This document shows positions 17,955 through 27,273 of a stretch of 64,000 nucleotides of DNA, one piece after another. Made by a program: the position numbers and the translations under genes. The first letter of the stretch is position 1. Each line of letters opens with the position of its first letter. The notes beneath the pieces were generated by a model. It had not been told where the DNA came from and did not search any database. It saw only the letters and a list, made by a program, of their open reading frames with translations. The stretch comes from Notoacmeibacter sp. MSK16QG-6 (GTDB taxonomy: Bacteria; Pseudomonadota; Alphaproteobacteria; Rhizobiales; Rhizobiaceae): the NCBI RefSeq assembly GCF_024158145.1, contig NZ_JAMYXM010000001.1, positions 558,001 to 622,000 of the forward strand. The letters run 5' to 3'.

Positions 17955-18717
17955 AAAAGGCGTCGCCTGCCGCGCCATAAGCGGTCCAACCGCAATCGAC
18001 CGGCAGTGTGACACCGGTTATGGCGGAAGCAGCGTCCGAAGCAAGGAAGACAATCGCATCGGCTATTTCTTCTGGCGTTACGAAGCGGCCAGCAGGCGTT
18101 CGACGGACAATCTGATCCCCATCGATCAAGCCATCCCGGATAAGCCCCTCAACCAGTTCGGTACGCACATAGCCGGGCGCGACGGCGTTGACACAAATTC
18201 CAGCACTCGCCCATTCGCAGGCCAGAGAGCGGGTCATGGCGACGATCCCAGCCTTGGCCGCACCGTATGCGTTGCGGCGAGGCAGGCCGCCGAGAGCGGC
18301 AATCGAAGTCAGGTTAACAATCTTGCCTCCCCGCTTGTGCATCATCATGGAGCGCGCCGCATGTTGCGCGAGCAGGAAGGCTCCGCTCAGATGAATGTCG
18401 AGGACACGGCGGAACCGATCGATCGATTGGTCGACGGAGGCGATATTCACATCGCCGATGCCGGCGCTATTGACCAGCACATCTATTTCTCCAACGCTGT
18501 CGAAAATAACTTCAACAGCCGCGGCATCTGTGACGTCGCAACAATAGCCGGCATGGTTCCCGGTTCCGCCGAGCGCCTGCGCCGCCGATTGCGCCCGGCT
18601 TTCATCGAGATCGATCACGACAACACGCTCGCCCTGTCCGGCAAATCGGCGAGCCGTCGCCAGGCCGATGCCGGAGGCGCCGCCAGTCACGATAATTGTT
18701 CTTCTTGACTGTCCCAC
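17932..18717 (-). CDS. Short-chain dehydrogenase/reductase (SDR) 2
   Basis: A 261-residue classical SDR starting at a GTG with GGAG upstream. Motifs: VTGGASGIGLATA (about residues 11-23), an Asp at the end of beta-2 (VVIDLDESRA, indicating NAD), LVNSAGIG, Ser in NLTSIAALGG, and Tyr/Lys in AYGAAKAGI (about residue 153). The end of the gene overlaps NIPSNAP 2 on the other strand. It is monocistronic and divergent from SDR 3. It probably oxidises or reduces a ring hydroxyl or ketone; the substrate is unknown. Confidence 0.88.
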   Translation of the reverse strand: MGQSRRTIIVTGGASGIGLATARRFAGQGERVVVIDLDESRAQSAAQALGGTGNHAGYCCDVTDAAAVEVIFDSVGEIDVLVNSAGIGDVNIASVDQSIDRFRRVLDIHLSGAFLLAQHAARSMMMHKRGGKIVNLTSIAALGGLPRRNAYGAAKAGIVAMTRSLACEWASAGICVNAVAPGYVRTELVEGLIRDGLIDGDQIVRRTPAGRFVTPEEIADAIVFLASDAASAITGVTLPVDCGWTAYGAAGDAFSTEAANN

Positions 18718-18907
18718 GGCTCGAAATCTCCATTTGAAACGGGCACCGTGAAGTCAGCCCGCCCCGTTCGCCATGTACGAAAGCGAACAAAGCTTGGATT
18801 TACCGGTCGAACCGCATCAGAAGTGCAATCGCATTGTCTCTTCGTCCATTTCCCATCAAATCCACATGCCGCAGCATGGTCCAAAGACTTTGGGAGACCG
18901 GACCAAA

Positions 18908-19684
18908 ATGCATATCGTTCTGACAGGTGCCAGCGAAGGAATTGGCGGAGCTGCTCTAAAATTGCTCGCGCAAAACGCGAAGCCCTACAATAAGCCGCTT
19001 AGAATCGTTATGACCGCGTCAGGACGGAAGCCCGCACCGGACGCCTTGATTTCCGAACTGCAGAATATGGGCGCTGAGACGCTTTATCTGACAGGCGATC
19101 TCGGAGAGGAAAGCACCGCAATCGCGCTTGCCGAAAAAGCCCTCGAATTTCTCGACAATGACATCGATTTATTTGTCTCAAATGCGGGTGCCGGCGCACC
19201 TGCAAAACTGTTCGAACAGTCCCTTGCCGAATGGGACAGGATGTTCGACCTCAATGTCCGCTCGACGTTTATCCTCGCGCAAAAATTCTACCATGCGCTG
19301 AAGACAGCCGGCGGATCGGTGGTTGCGGTGGCGTCGATGTCGGGCATGCAAGCGCATCCCGGTCAGGCCGCCTACGCACCGGCAAAAGCCGCGCTGATTT
19401 CGCTTGTCGAAAATCTGGCCATCGAATGGGCGCCCGACGGCATAAGGGTGAACGCTGTCGCTCCGGGCATGATCCGCACGCCATTGACCGAAAAGCTCTA
19501 TCAGAAAGAGGGCGTCCTCGAAGCACGCGAAGAACGTGTTCCGCTTGGCCGTGTTGGGAAGCCCGACGACATTGCCAACATCATCCGTTTTCTCGGTAGC
19601 GCAGAGGCGGCCTATATCACCGGTCAGACAATTCTGGCCGACGGTGGCATCAGCGCGACGGGACTGCTCGACATTCCTGCCTGA
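18908..19684 (+). CDS. Short-chain dehydrogenase/reductase (SDR) 3
   Basis: A 258-residue SDR. The start chosen is the ATG at 18908, preceded by GGGAG. The longer frame to 18773 has no ribosome site. Motifs: LTGASEGIGGAAL (residues 4-16), LFVSNAGAGAP, Ser in VASMSGMQAHPG, Tyr/Lys in AYAPAKAALISL (about residue 157), and TGQTILADGG at the C-terminus. It is convergent with IclR 2, with only 3 bases between stops. The 190 bases between it and SDR 2 hold both promoters, but no element is clear there. Confidence 0.86.
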   Translation: MHIVLTGASEGIGGAALKLLAQNAKPYNKPLRIVMTASGRKPAPDALISELQNMGAETLYLTGDLGEESTAIALAEKALEFLDNDIDLFVSNAGAGAPAKLFEQSLAEWDRMFDLNVRSTFILAQKFYHALKTAGGSVVAVASMSGMQAHPGQAAYAPAKAALISLVENLAIEWAPDGIRVNAVAPGMIRTPLTEKLYQKEGVLEAREERVPLGRVGKPDDIANIIRFLGSAEAAYITGQTILADGGISATGLLDIPA

Positions 19685-19687
19685 AAT

Positions 19688-20476
19688 TCACCACGCCATT
19701 GTCTGTGACAAACGTTCGGATGCGATTTTCAACTCCGGCAGGAATTGCTCACGCAGATCGTCGACTGAATGACGCGCCGAGACCGTTGACGCGTTCAACG
19801 CGGCGACAACACGGCTGTTTCGGCTAAATACCGGAACCGCTATTGAACGAATACCCATCTCAAGCTCTTCGTCGATAATGGCGTAACCATTCTGGCGGAC
19901 CTGGGCGATTTCTTCCAGAAACGACTTCGGATCGGTCAGGGTTTTCGCCGTGTACTGGCTGATCGGATAGGCCTCTAGCCAGCTTGAGAGCTCATTCTCG
20001 GACAGCGCGGCAAGGAGAACCCGGCCGATGGAGCTGGACGAGGCCGGCAGCCGCGTACCACTGACGATCCGGGACGAATAGATGCGCCGCACCTCGACCC
20101 GTTCGATATAAACGATATCGGCGCCATCCAGCACACCGACGGAGGCGCTCTCGTCCAGCTTCTGCGTCAGGCTGTAGAGAACGGCGCGCGAACCCTCCCC
20201 CAATCCGAGCGGCATGAGAAAACCTCGGGAGAGATTGACCAGCTTTGGCGTCAGCCAGAAATATTTGCCATCAGTGTCGACATAGTGAAGCTCCGCCAGG
20301 GTCAGCAGAAGACGGCGCGCCGTTCCCCGGCTGAGATCGGTCAGGCGCGCCGCATCCGTCAGGGTCATCCGTCCCTGCAGTCGGAGCGCTTCATCGGTGG
20401 TGAAACATTCGAGAATCGCAAAAGCGCGCGCAACGGATCCCACAAAATCTGTCGCGCGCTTCTCATTGTCCGACAC
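19688..20476 (-). CDS. IclR-family regulator, PcaR/CatR-like
   Basis: About 262 residues. The start chosen is the GTG at 20476 with GAGGGG nine bases upstream; a TTG at 20482 is the alternative. A winged helix-turn-helix (VARAFAILECF through ARRLLLTLAELHYVD) is followed by an effector domain. The stretch RIVSGTRLPASSSSIGRVLLAAL matches the beta-ketoadipate regulator branch (PcaR, PcaU, CatR). GYAIIDEELEMGIRSIAVPVF is the usual ligand-domain core. It sits between the upper island and the pcaIJ/thiolase genes, so it is the best candidate for the regulator that recognises the shared elements at 27274, 30166 and 31211. Confidence 0.85.
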   Translation of the reverse strand: MSDNEKRATDFVGSVARAFAILECFTTDEALRLQGRMTLTDAARLTDLSRGTARRLLLTLAELHYVDTDGKYFWLTPKLVNLSRGFLMPLGLGEGSRAVLYSLTQKLDESASVGVLDGADIVYIERVEVRRIYSSRIVSGTRLPASSSSIGRVLLAALSENELSSWLEAYPISQYTAKTLTDPKSFLEEIAQVRQNGYAIIDEELEMGIRSIAVPVFSRNSRVVAALNASTVSARHSVDDLREQFLPELKIASERLSQTMAW

Positions 20477-20631
20477 AGTCAATAACCCCTCATGCGGATG
20501 CCTATTCGCGCAGGTTTTGCATCCAGTGTTTCATGTCGCCAGTCTGCGGCCAATCGACCGCAATTTTCGGGCGAAAGCAACAGGGCGATGCCGGGGTCGA
20601 CAATCCACCTTCGCCACTATCCCGACCTTTG

Positions 20632-21291
20632 TCAGTCGGCTGGTTTGGCGGGAATGTCTGTCGGTAGAGCCTCATTCGAAAATTCTGTCGCCTTGACCGA
20701 TTCCCGTTTGCAGAATTCGGCGTGCCAAGCCGCAAGACGGTCCCGACCGCGACGCCACTGACGATCCGCAAAGCGAAAATCGTAATAGCAGAGCGCGACA
20801 CCGACGGAGATATGACCTGCGTCGAAGGGGCGATGAGACATTTCGTCTGCCTCGCTTTCCAGCCTGTCCAAAACAGCCTCGAATTTCTTCACACTGGCCT
20901 GGATTACGCGTTCATCCTGCTGTGTCTGGTCGCGCATCCGCGTTTCGATGAGGAGGGTAACGCCTACCTCCATCATCCCGGTGCCGATCGCCTCGTAACG
21001 CAGGGCTGCGAGCCGCTCGCGCGGATTGGAAGGGAACAGAACGGGTTCCGCAGTTCCTTCCATATCCGCCCATTCCATGATGACACGGCTGTCGAAGAGC
21101 GGCGGTTCGCCGGCTCGCTCCAAGGTTGGAATTTTCGCCAAAGGATTGGTGGTGAAGAATTCGACTGGCGGCAGAAACGGGTCGGCAACTGTCCGAACGG
21201 TCTCGACATCGCCGGCAAGCCCTTTCTCGTGGAGCGCCACCATGACTTTACGGACATAGGGCGAGCGCGGCGACCAGTGCAATTTCGTCAT
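20632..21291 (-). CDS. Glutathione S-transferase family protein
   Basis: A 219-residue protein starting at ATG 21291 with GGGAG upstream. The N-terminal thioredoxin-like domain begins LHWSPRSPYVRKVMVALHEKGL. It contains the cis-proline/glutathione motif NPLAKIPTLE (about residue 45) and FDSRVIMEW, and an all-helical C-terminal domain follows. It is the last gene of the leftward acyl-CoA operon. Catabolic GSTs often isomerise or detoxify reactive enones, which would suit a pathway with desaturases, but the role here is not shown. The 150 bases after it up to IclR 2 contain nothing recognisable. Confidence 0.83.
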   Translation of the reverse strand: MTKLHWSPRSPYVRKVMVALHEKGLAGDVETVRTVADPFLPPVEFFTTNPLAKIPTLERAGEPPLFDSRVIMEWADMEGTAEPVLFPSNPRERLAALRYEAIGTGMMEVGVTLLIETRMRDQTQQDERVIQASVKKFEAVLDRLESEADEMSHRPFDAGHISVGVALCYYDFRFADRQWRRGRDRLAAWHAEFCKRESVKATEFSNEALPTDIPAKPAD

Positions 21292-21334
21292 TCCATTTCT
21301 CCCACCTTCTTTACGAATGCCCTGACGGATCACA

Positions 21335-22489
21335 TCAACGCCACGCGGCCTGACCGGTTAAGTCACGGCCATGGATAAGGGCCAGAATCCCCTGTGTGCC
21401 GTCCGGCACCTGAAAAACACGAGCATCGGCCCACAATTGAGCGAGGCCCAGCTCTTCGGAGATACCCATCCCGCCGCAAATATGCATGGCGCTGTTGATG
21501 ATCTCCACGGCGGCCTCGGTCGCCAGGCGCTTGGCCATAGCCGACAATCCGTTCGAGCGTGCGCCCTTGTCGAGCGACGCCAGAGCCATCAGACAGGTCA
21601 GGCGCGAGGAGATCAACTTGGCCTGCATATCGGAAAGATCCTGCTGGATCAGTTGCCGGCTGGCCAGGCTTGAGCCGAATTGGTGGCGGTCGTTGGCGTG
21701 CTCTAAGGCCATATCGTATGCACGCTGAGCAATAGAGAGCGCCATCAAACCAATGAGTGGCCGGTTGGCGTTCCAGACAATCGTCATGTATTTGCCGGCG
21801 TCTCCCGGCTCACCGATAATATTTTTCAGCGGCACTTCGGTGCGGTCGAACGTAACTTCGCAGAGATGACCCTGCTTCAATCCGTTAAGCGCCGTTTCGG
21901 ACAGGCCGACATCGGATTTCGAAAGATCGACCATGACACGCTGTGGAATAGGACGGCCCCGATCGTCCTTGCCGGTCGAGCAACTGACGATCATGCAGTC
22001 GCAGATCGAGGCGTTGGTGATCCACATTTTCTTGCCGGTGATGAAGGCCTTTTCGCCGTCGACCTCCAACCGGGTGGACACGGCATTGCTGTCCGATCCC
22101 GCATTCGGTTCCGAGTTGGCTGTGCAGACGATCTTTCGTCCTGCGATGAACTCATCGAGATATTCGGATCGAAGCGCTTCGTCTGCACCGGCGTTGAAAC
22201 GTACGGTCGAGCCGTCATGACTAAGTAGCGACAGAGCGACTACGGGCGGCAGTTGCTCCATGATCAAACCATAGTCCAGCAGCGAAAGGCCCGATCCGCC
22301 ATCGCTCTCGGCCAAACGCGCGGAGGTGACGCCGAACTCCGCAAGGTGCGTGTATATCTCCAGCATCGCCGCGCGATTGAGCGGTTTGTCGGTCGGCTCG
22401 CGATCCAAAATCGGTTGAATGCTGTCGTTCGACATGCGCTTTGCCATGTCCACCAGCATTGTCTGGTCGTCGGTCAGTTCGAAATCCAT
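21335..22489 (-). CDS. Acyl-CoA dehydrogenase
   Basis: A 384-residue flavoenzyme of the usual family length. It contains ANSEPNAGSDSNAVSTRLE in the middle domain and the C-terminal motif YDMALEHANDRHQFGSSLA near residue 255. The likely flavin and quaternary signature is MHICGGMGISEELGLAQLWAD. It oxidises an acyl-CoA to the 2-enoyl-CoA, passing electrons to ETF in the cytoplasm. It lies between an enoyl-CoA hydratase and a GST gene. The exact base residue cannot be fixed without an alignment. Confidence 0.9.
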   Translation of the reverse strand: MDFELTDDQTMLVDMAKRMSNDSIQPILDREPTDKPLNRAAMLEIYTHLAEFGVTSARLAESDGGSGLSLLDYGLIMEQLPPVVALSLLSHDGSTVRFNAGADEALRSEYLDEFIAGRKIVCTANSEPNAGSDSNAVSTRLEVDGEKAFITGKKMWITNASICDCMIVSCSTGKDDRGRPIPQRVMVDLSKSDVGLSETALNGLKQGHLCEVTFDRTEVPLKNIIGEPGDAGKYMTIVWNANRPLIGLMALSIAQRAYDMALEHANDRHQFGSSLASRQLIQQDLSDMQAKLISSRLTCLMALASLDKGARSNGLSAMAKRLATEAAVEIINSAMHICGGMGISEELGLAQLWADARVFQVPDGTQGILALIHGRDLTGQAAWR

Positions 22490-22521
22490 GATCGTTCCTC
22501 GGCGGCTGTTCTTTGGTGCGG

Positions 22522-23325
22522 TCAGTTGCCGCGGAAAATGGGCTTGCGCTTTTCGGCAAAGGCTTGCCGTCCTTCGATGCGATCAGCGCTGTCCCGCAGA
22601 AGACCCCAGGCCAGATTGGCCTGCGCGACAAATTGCGCGGGCGCCTCATGCGCTGTCTCAACGGCGAGTTTCTTGACCATCTGGACGGCCAGAGGTCCGT
22701 TCTGTGCGATGCGTTGGCCTATAGCCAATGCACTTTCCATAAGCTCGGCAGGGGAACAGATATCGCTGACAAGCCCCATCGAAAGCGCGTCCGCTGCATC
22801 GATGCGGTCACCGGTCAGCGCAAGCTTCATTGCGTGGGCGGCAGGAATGGCGCGGAGCAGATACTGCACGCCGCCGACCGCCGGCACGCTGGCGACTTTC
22901 ACCTCCGGAAGCGCAAAAGAGGCGCTGTCGCTGGCGATCCGCAGATCGCACTGAAGCGCCAGTTCCAAACCGCCGCCCAGACAGTAGCCATTGATGGCGG
23001 CGATCATCGGCTTCCAGATCTGCAGATCGGTCAGGTCGAGAAGCCTCGTATAACCACCGTCCTTTGCCTCTACCTGCCGGCTCAACAGAACATTGCGGCC
23101 GAAGCTGTTTTCCGGCGGGAAGGTCTTTTTGAGGTTGGCGCCAGCGCAAAAGGCGCGATCGCCCGCACCGGTCAGGACGATCGCCCGGATACTGTCGTCG
23201 TTCTGGCAGGCCGAGAGCACTTCGCGAAGTTCTGTCAGACCGTCAGGGGTAAGCGCGTTCATGGCGGCCGGGTCGTCCAATTCAACGATTGCCACCGCAC
23301 CTTCCGATTTTCGATTGACGCTCAT
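22522..23325 (-). CDS. Enoyl-CoA hydratase/isomerase family protein
   Basis: A 267-residue crotonase-fold protein. The oxyanion-hole segment is GDRAFCAGANLK (about residue 60). Both glutamates of classical hydratases are present, in GGGLELALQCD (about 115) and ALPEVKVASVP (about 135). It should hydrate a 2-enoyl-CoA to the 3-hydroxyacyl-CoA. Its start overlaps the stop of the small DUF1330-like gene (ATGA), so it belongs to the leftward beta-oxidation-type operon. Confidence 0.9.
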   Translation of the reverse strand: MSVNRKSEGAVAIVELDDPAAMNALTPDGLTELREVLSACQNDDSIRAIVLTGAGDRAFCAGANLKKTFPPENSFGRNVLLSRQVEAKDGGYTRLLDLTDLQIWKPMIAAINGYCLGGGLELALQCDLRIASDSASFALPEVKVASVPAVGGVQYLLRAIPAAHAMKLALTGDRIDAADALSMGLVSDICSPAELMESALAIGQRIAQNGPLAVQMVKKLAVETAHEAPAQFVAQANLAWGLLRDSADRIEGRQAFAEKRKPIFRGN

Positions 23326-23639
23326 ATTCGGTCCTCCCTCTCGCTTTCGTCGATGCCGGGCGCCGCCCAGACGTCGAATTCACCCAGACCTTCTCTCAGG
23401 GGTTTGATGCGCTTCTGGTATTCGTCGGAATGCCAGAAGGCGTGCAGAGCCTGCATGTCGTCAAAAGCGAAGCAGGTGAGGCGCTGATATTGGAAATCGC
23501 CCTCAAGGGCCTCGGCAGACGATCGCTTGACGAGATAGCGCCCGCCATGCGCAGCGACGCAATCGGCTACCTCGGTGCGATAACGATCCCAGCCGTCGGG
23601 GGATGCGGCGCGGGCCAGAACGAAAAGATAGGCTGTCAT
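23322..23639 (-). CDS. Small DUF1330-like protein
   Basis: A 105-residue protein starting at ATG 23639 with AAGGAGAG upstream. It has the dimeric alpha-beta-barrel look of DUF1330: TAYLFVLARAASPDGWDRYR, then GGRYLVKRSSAE and a FDDMQALHAFWHSDEYQ segment with conserved aromatic and His residues. Related ferredoxin-like folds act as small isomerases or monooxygenases, but this family has no settled role. It is coupled to the enoyl-CoA hydratase and to SDR 4 on the other side. Confidence 0.72.
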   Translation of the reverse strand: MTAYLFVLARAASPDGWDRYRTEVADCVAAHGGRYLVKRSSAEALEGDFQYQRLTCFAFDDMQALHAFWHSDEYQKRIKPLREGLGEFDVWAAPGIDESEREDRI

Positions 23640-23650
23640 TCGACTCTCCT

Positions 23651-24394
23651 TCAAACGCTTGGGCTGGAAAGAGAGCGGCCGCCGCAGACGTAGAGGAGTT
23701 GGCCGGTCACGTAGTCATTGTCTTTCGACGCGAAAAAACCGACCGCCCGTGCGATGTCGTCAGGCTGGCCGATCCGCTGCATCGGCACCGTCTTCGCCAG
23801 CCTGTCCCGCTGTTCGTCCGTGTAGGACATCAGAAGCGGCGTCTCGACAATGCCGGGTGCGATTGCGTTTACGGTCACGCCCTTTTTCGCAAGCTCGATA
23901 GCGAGGGTGCGCGTGAGGCTGACAACACCGCCTTTGGAGGCGGAATAGTTGGCCTGGCCGAAACCGCCGAGCCAGGCGCGAGAAGCGATATTGACGATAC
24001 GGCCATGACCCGTTTCGACCATAGCTGGAATGACGGCTTTAGCGCAGAGAAACTGGGACTTCAGGTTCACGTCCAGAACGATATCCCAATCGTCTTCCGT
24101 CATGTTGACGATGCGCTTGTCACGGGAAATTCCAGCGTTGTTCACCAACACATCGGCCGTCTTCCAATGAGACGCCAGCACCGAAGCCGCATCGTCAACC
24201 GCGCTCTTGTCGGTCACGTCGACCTGCTGACCGAAAAGGACCTCTTCGGCTACGCCAATCTGTTCTGGAAGGGCGGCCAATGCATCGGGATCACGATCCC
24301 AGACGGCCACCCGATAACCTTCGGAAAGCAATTGGCGGGTGATACCCAGTCCGATACCCTGCGCACCGCCGGTGACGATTGCGACTCTGCTCAT
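23651..24394 (-). CDS. 3-oxoacyl reductase/3-hydroxyacyl dehydrogenase-like SDR 4
   Basis: A 247-residue SDR of FabG/PhaB type. Motifs: VTGGAQGIGLGI (residues 7-18), LVNNAGIS, Ser in NIASRAWLGG, Tyr/Lys in NYSASKGGVVSL (about residue 150), and VTGQLLYVCGG at the end. In this operon it would act as the 3-hydroxyacyl-CoA dehydrogenase step between the hydratase and the thiolases; this is inferred from context. Confidence 0.86.
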   Translation of the reverse strand: MSRVAIVTGGAQGIGLGITRQLLSEGYRVAVWDRDPDALAALPEQIGVAEEVLFGQQVDVTDKSAVDDAASVLASHWKTADVLVNNAGISRDKRIVNMTEDDWDIVLDVNLKSQFLCAKAVIPAMVETGHGRIVNIASRAWLGGFGQANYSASKGGVVSLTRTLAIELAKKGVTVNAIAPGIVETPLLMSYTDEQRDRLAKTVPMQRIGQPDDIARAVGFFASKDNDYVTGQLLYVCGGRSLSSPSV

Positions 24395-24405
24395 CTTGCG
24401 CTCCC

Positions 24406-25581
24406 TCAGATCGTCAGAATCGTAACGGCCGCGATGGCGCTGTCGCCGTCGAGCTGGCCGCCATTGTTCTCCGCTAGCGCGACCTTTGCGCCGTTACGCT
24501 GACGCTTGCCCGTCGTTCCGCGCAGCTGCTGGGTCAGCTCGATGATCTGGGCTGCGCCCGTTGCGCCGAGCGGATGACCGCGTGACAGCAGCCCGCCTGA
24601 TGGATTGACCGGAATCCGTCCGCCAATTCCAGTTTCGCCAGACCGGATCAGTTCGATAGCGCCGCCATCGGGGTCACAAAGCCCGAGATTTTCATAGTGG
24701 ATCAGTTCGGCCGGGGCCGATGCATCGTGCAGTTCGACCACGTGCAGATCTTCCGGCCCGATACCTGCAATCTCGTAAGCTTTGCGCGAGGCCGTGACCG
24801 CAACCGGCTCTCTTTCGCCATGTGCTTTTGCGCTGACGACAGCTGAGGCTCGGATTTTGACAAGCGGCACATCGCGTTTGCGGGCGAAGTCTTCCGAGGT
24901 GAGCAGGATAGCCGCGCCGCCATCACCGATGGACGAGCACATGAAGAGAGTGAGCGGATCGGAAATCATCCGGCTCGCCATCACCTCATCGACACTCGTT
25001 TTGTTTCGAAACTGCGCGATAGGATTGAGACTTGCGGCGTGGCGGCTCTTGACGACGACCCGCGCAAAATCTTCAGGCGTGCCGCCGGTCCGGGTGGCCC
25101 ATTTGCGGGCCTTGTTAGCGTAGAGATCCATGAAAATGGAGCCGGACCCGGCCTTATACCCTTCCGGGAGTGGTTCTTCGATATCGACTGCGCCGGAGAA
25201 AGCGCCGAAGGAGACGCGTTTGTCCTCGTGGGTCATCTTTTCAGCGCCCACCACGAGGACGGATTCCGCCTGACCGCTCGCGACCATCAACCAGGCCAGA
25301 TGAAATCCGGTAGAGGAAGAAGCACAGGCATTCTCGACATTGAACATGGGCTTGCCATCGAGGCCTGTGTCGCGGAGCGAGGCCTCGCCCCGGATCATCT
25401 CCTGACCCGTGATCATGCCTGCCGCCGCATTGGCGAAGATCACCTGCTCCACATCCTTCGCTTCGCTGTTGGCGTCCTTCAGCGCAGCGGCGACCGCCTC
25501 CTCGGACAGGGACTTGAGATTGCGGTCCATGAATTTGCCGAAAGCGGTCATGCCGATACCGGCGACGACGACATCTCTCAT
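24406..25581 (-). CDS. Thiolase-family protein, SCP2/lipid-transfer type
   Basis: A 391-residue protein. The nucleophilic Cys is in NVENACASSSTGFHLAW (about residue 90) and the catalytic His is in LLSRGHPLGATGAAQ (about 345). The second catalytic cysteine block usual in degradative thiolases (CxG near the C-terminus) is not evident, and this is typical of the SCP2-thiolase-like group. That group acts on bulky, branched or steroid-type acyl-CoAs or serves non-thiolytic roles. It overlaps the thioesterase gene at its start. It is one of two thiolases in the operon. Confidence 0.85.
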   Translation of the reverse strand: MRDVVVAGIGMTAFGKFMDRNLKSLSEEAVAAALKDANSEAKDVEQVIFANAAAGMITGQEMIRGEASLRDTGLDGKPMFNVENACASSSTGFHLAWLMVASGQAESVLVVGAEKMTHEDKRVSFGAFSGAVDIEEPLPEGYKAGSGSIFMDLYANKARKWATRTGGTPEDFARVVVKSRHAASLNPIAQFRNKTSVDEVMASRMISDPLTLFMCSSIGDGGAAILLTSEDFARKRDVPLVKIRASAVVSAKAHGEREPVAVTASRKAYEIAGIGPEDLHVVELHDASAPAELIHYENLGLCDPDGGAIELIRSGETGIGGRIPVNPSGGLLSRGHPLGATGAAQIIELTQQLRGTTGKRQRNGAKVALAENNGGQLDGDSAIAAVTILTI

Positions 25582-26039
25582 CTTTCTGCTCCTGAATGTT
25601 CTGAATCTCTTTTTGGAAAGACGCGCTTGAACGTGCCGCTCGCCGAAGCGATCAGCGCGCCGCCGCTGTCATGCAATTTGGCTCTGGTGAATGCGATGGA
25701 CTGTCCGCCACCGACAACGACACCAGTGGCGACGAGCCGTTTGGTTTCCGGAACGCCCATAAACTCGGTGGTAAGAGACAGAGTGAGCGTTCCGCTAAGT
25801 GGCGTATCAGCGCCGCGAAAGCGCGTGGCAAAACCCGATGCGGCGTCGAGAATGGTCGTGTAAACGCCCCCATGGGGACGCCCCTCCGCGTTCAGGTGGC
25901 GATTGTCGAGATCGAGTTCGAAAACCGCGCCATCGCCATCGAGCCGGCGGAACACCACGCCGAGCTCCCTGAGAAATGCGTTTGCCTCGACGATCTTCTT
26001 CAGATCGTGAGGGGGTCTATATGCGTCGGGCGTCTTCAT
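25578..26039 (-). CDS. PaaI-type hotdog thioesterase
   Basis: A 153-residue protein starting at ATG 26039, which overlaps the upstream thiolase stop as ATGA. The hotdog signature GRPHGGVYTTILDAASGFA (about residues 52-70) contains the conserved HGG and Asp. It likely hydrolyses an off-pathway or dead-end acyl-CoA to release free CoA, as PaaI does in phenylacetate catabolism. The position between two thiolases supports a salvage role. The acyl specificity is unknown. Confidence 0.85.
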   Translation of the reverse strand: MKTPDAYRPPHDLKKIVEANAFLRELGVVFRRLDGDGAVFELDLDNRHLNAEGRPHGGVYTTILDAASGFATRFRGADTPLSGTLTLSLTTEFMGVPETKRLVATGVVVGGGQSIAFTRAKLHDSGGALIASASGTFKRVFPKRDSEHSGAER

Positions 26040-27232
26040 GAGCGTTCGAAGAGTGCCGCCATGCCCATGCCGCCGCCGATGCACATGGTTTCCAACCCGT
26101 AGCGCGCGCCGCGCCGCTTCATCTCGTACATCAGCGTTGTCAGAATGCGCACGCCGGTGGCGCCGATGGGATGACCGAGAGAAATTCCGGAGCCGTTGAC
26201 GTTGACCCGGTCGTGGTCTGTCACGTCGAGCGCCTTGAGTACCGAGAGGGCCTGCGAGGCAAAGGCCTCGTTCAACTCGATGAGATCGATATCGTCGAGA
26301 GAAAGACCGGTTCTGCCGAGCACCCTGTTGGTCGCGGGGACAGGACCGATACCCATCCGAGCCGGGTCCACACCGGCAGCTGCCCAGCCGACCAGGCGCG
26401 CCATCGGCTCCAGATTATGTTTCTCGGCATATTCGCCGGAAACGACGAGACAGGCGGCGGCGGCATCGTTCTGCTGACTGGCGTTGCCCGCTGTCGTCAC
26501 TCCGCCGTCATGGATCGTTCGAAGCGCCGCCAGGCGTTCGACCGTTGTTTCGGGTCGGATGCCTTCATCGCGCGTGATTGTCGTTGTTCGCCCCTTGCGG
26601 TCGGAGACATCTACAGGGACCACCTCTTCATCGAACAGGCCATCGTTCCACGCATTGTCCGCTCGTTCATGGCTACGCGCCGCGAAAGCGTCGGCCTCTT
26701 CGCGCGTAATACCGTACTCGCGCGCCAGAGTATCGGCTGTTTCAGGCATACCGGAGATATAACCGAAGCGTTCTTCAGGCTGTGACCGCACGCGGCCACG
26801 ATCCAGCCTGTCATGCAATTGGACACTGCCCATACGACTGCCCCACCGCATGTCATTGGTGTAGAACTCGACATTGGACATGCTTTCGACGCCAGCGACG
26901 AGGACGGCATCGGACTGTCCCGTCTGCACATGCATGGCCGCGTTCACCACAGCCTGCAGGCCAGAGCCGCAGCGCCTGTCGAGAGTGTAGCCGGGTGTCT
27001 CGATAGGCAAACCTGCCGCCAATCCACCATATCGGCCGAGGCATGGCGCCTCGCTGGAAGCATAGGACTGCGCCACGATGACATCGTCGATCGTGTCTGG
27101 CGGTACGGATGTGCGCTCCAGCAATGCTTCTACGATGTGCATCATAAGATCGACTGCAGTCAGCGACTTCATTCCGCCGCCAAACTTGCCGATGGGCGTC
27201 CGTACCGGCGCTACAATGAAGGCATCGCTCAT
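26036..27232 (-). CDS. Acetyl-CoA C-acyltransferase (degradative thiolase)
   Basis: A 398-residue thiolase starting at ATG 27232 (MSDAFIVAPVRTPIGKFGGG) with GGGGAG upstream. All three catalytic elements are present: Cys in DRRCGSGLQAV (about residue 90), His in GISLGHPIGATG (about 350) and Cys in METMCIGGGMGMAALFER (about 385). It resembles beta-ketoadipyl-CoA thiolase and FadA-type enzymes, cleaving a 3-oxoacyl-CoA to acetyl-CoA and a shorter acyl-CoA. A partial copy of the shared regulatory element lies 42 bases upstream of its start. Confidence 0.92.
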   Translation of the reverse strand: MSDAFIVAPVRTPIGKFGGGMKSLTAVDLMMHIVEALLERTSVPPDTIDDVIVAQSYASSEAPCLGRYGGLAAGLPIETPGYTLDRRCGSGLQAVVNAAMHVQTGQSDAVLVAGVESMSNVEFYTNDMRWGSRMGSVQLHDRLDRGRVRSQPEERFGYISGMPETADTLAREYGITREEADAFAARSHERADNAWNDGLFDEEVVPVDVSDRKGRTTTITRDEGIRPETTVERLAALRTIHDGGVTTAGNASQQNDAAAACLVVSGEYAEKHNLEPMARLVGWAAAGVDPARMGIGPVPATNRVLGRTGLSLDDIDLIELNEAFASQALSVLKALDVTDHDRVNVNGSGISLGHPIGATGVRILTTLMYEMKRRGARYGLETMCIGGGMGMAALFERS

Positions 27233-27273
27233 GACCGGCACTCCCCACCGGCCACAACCACGGGTCCGCAAAG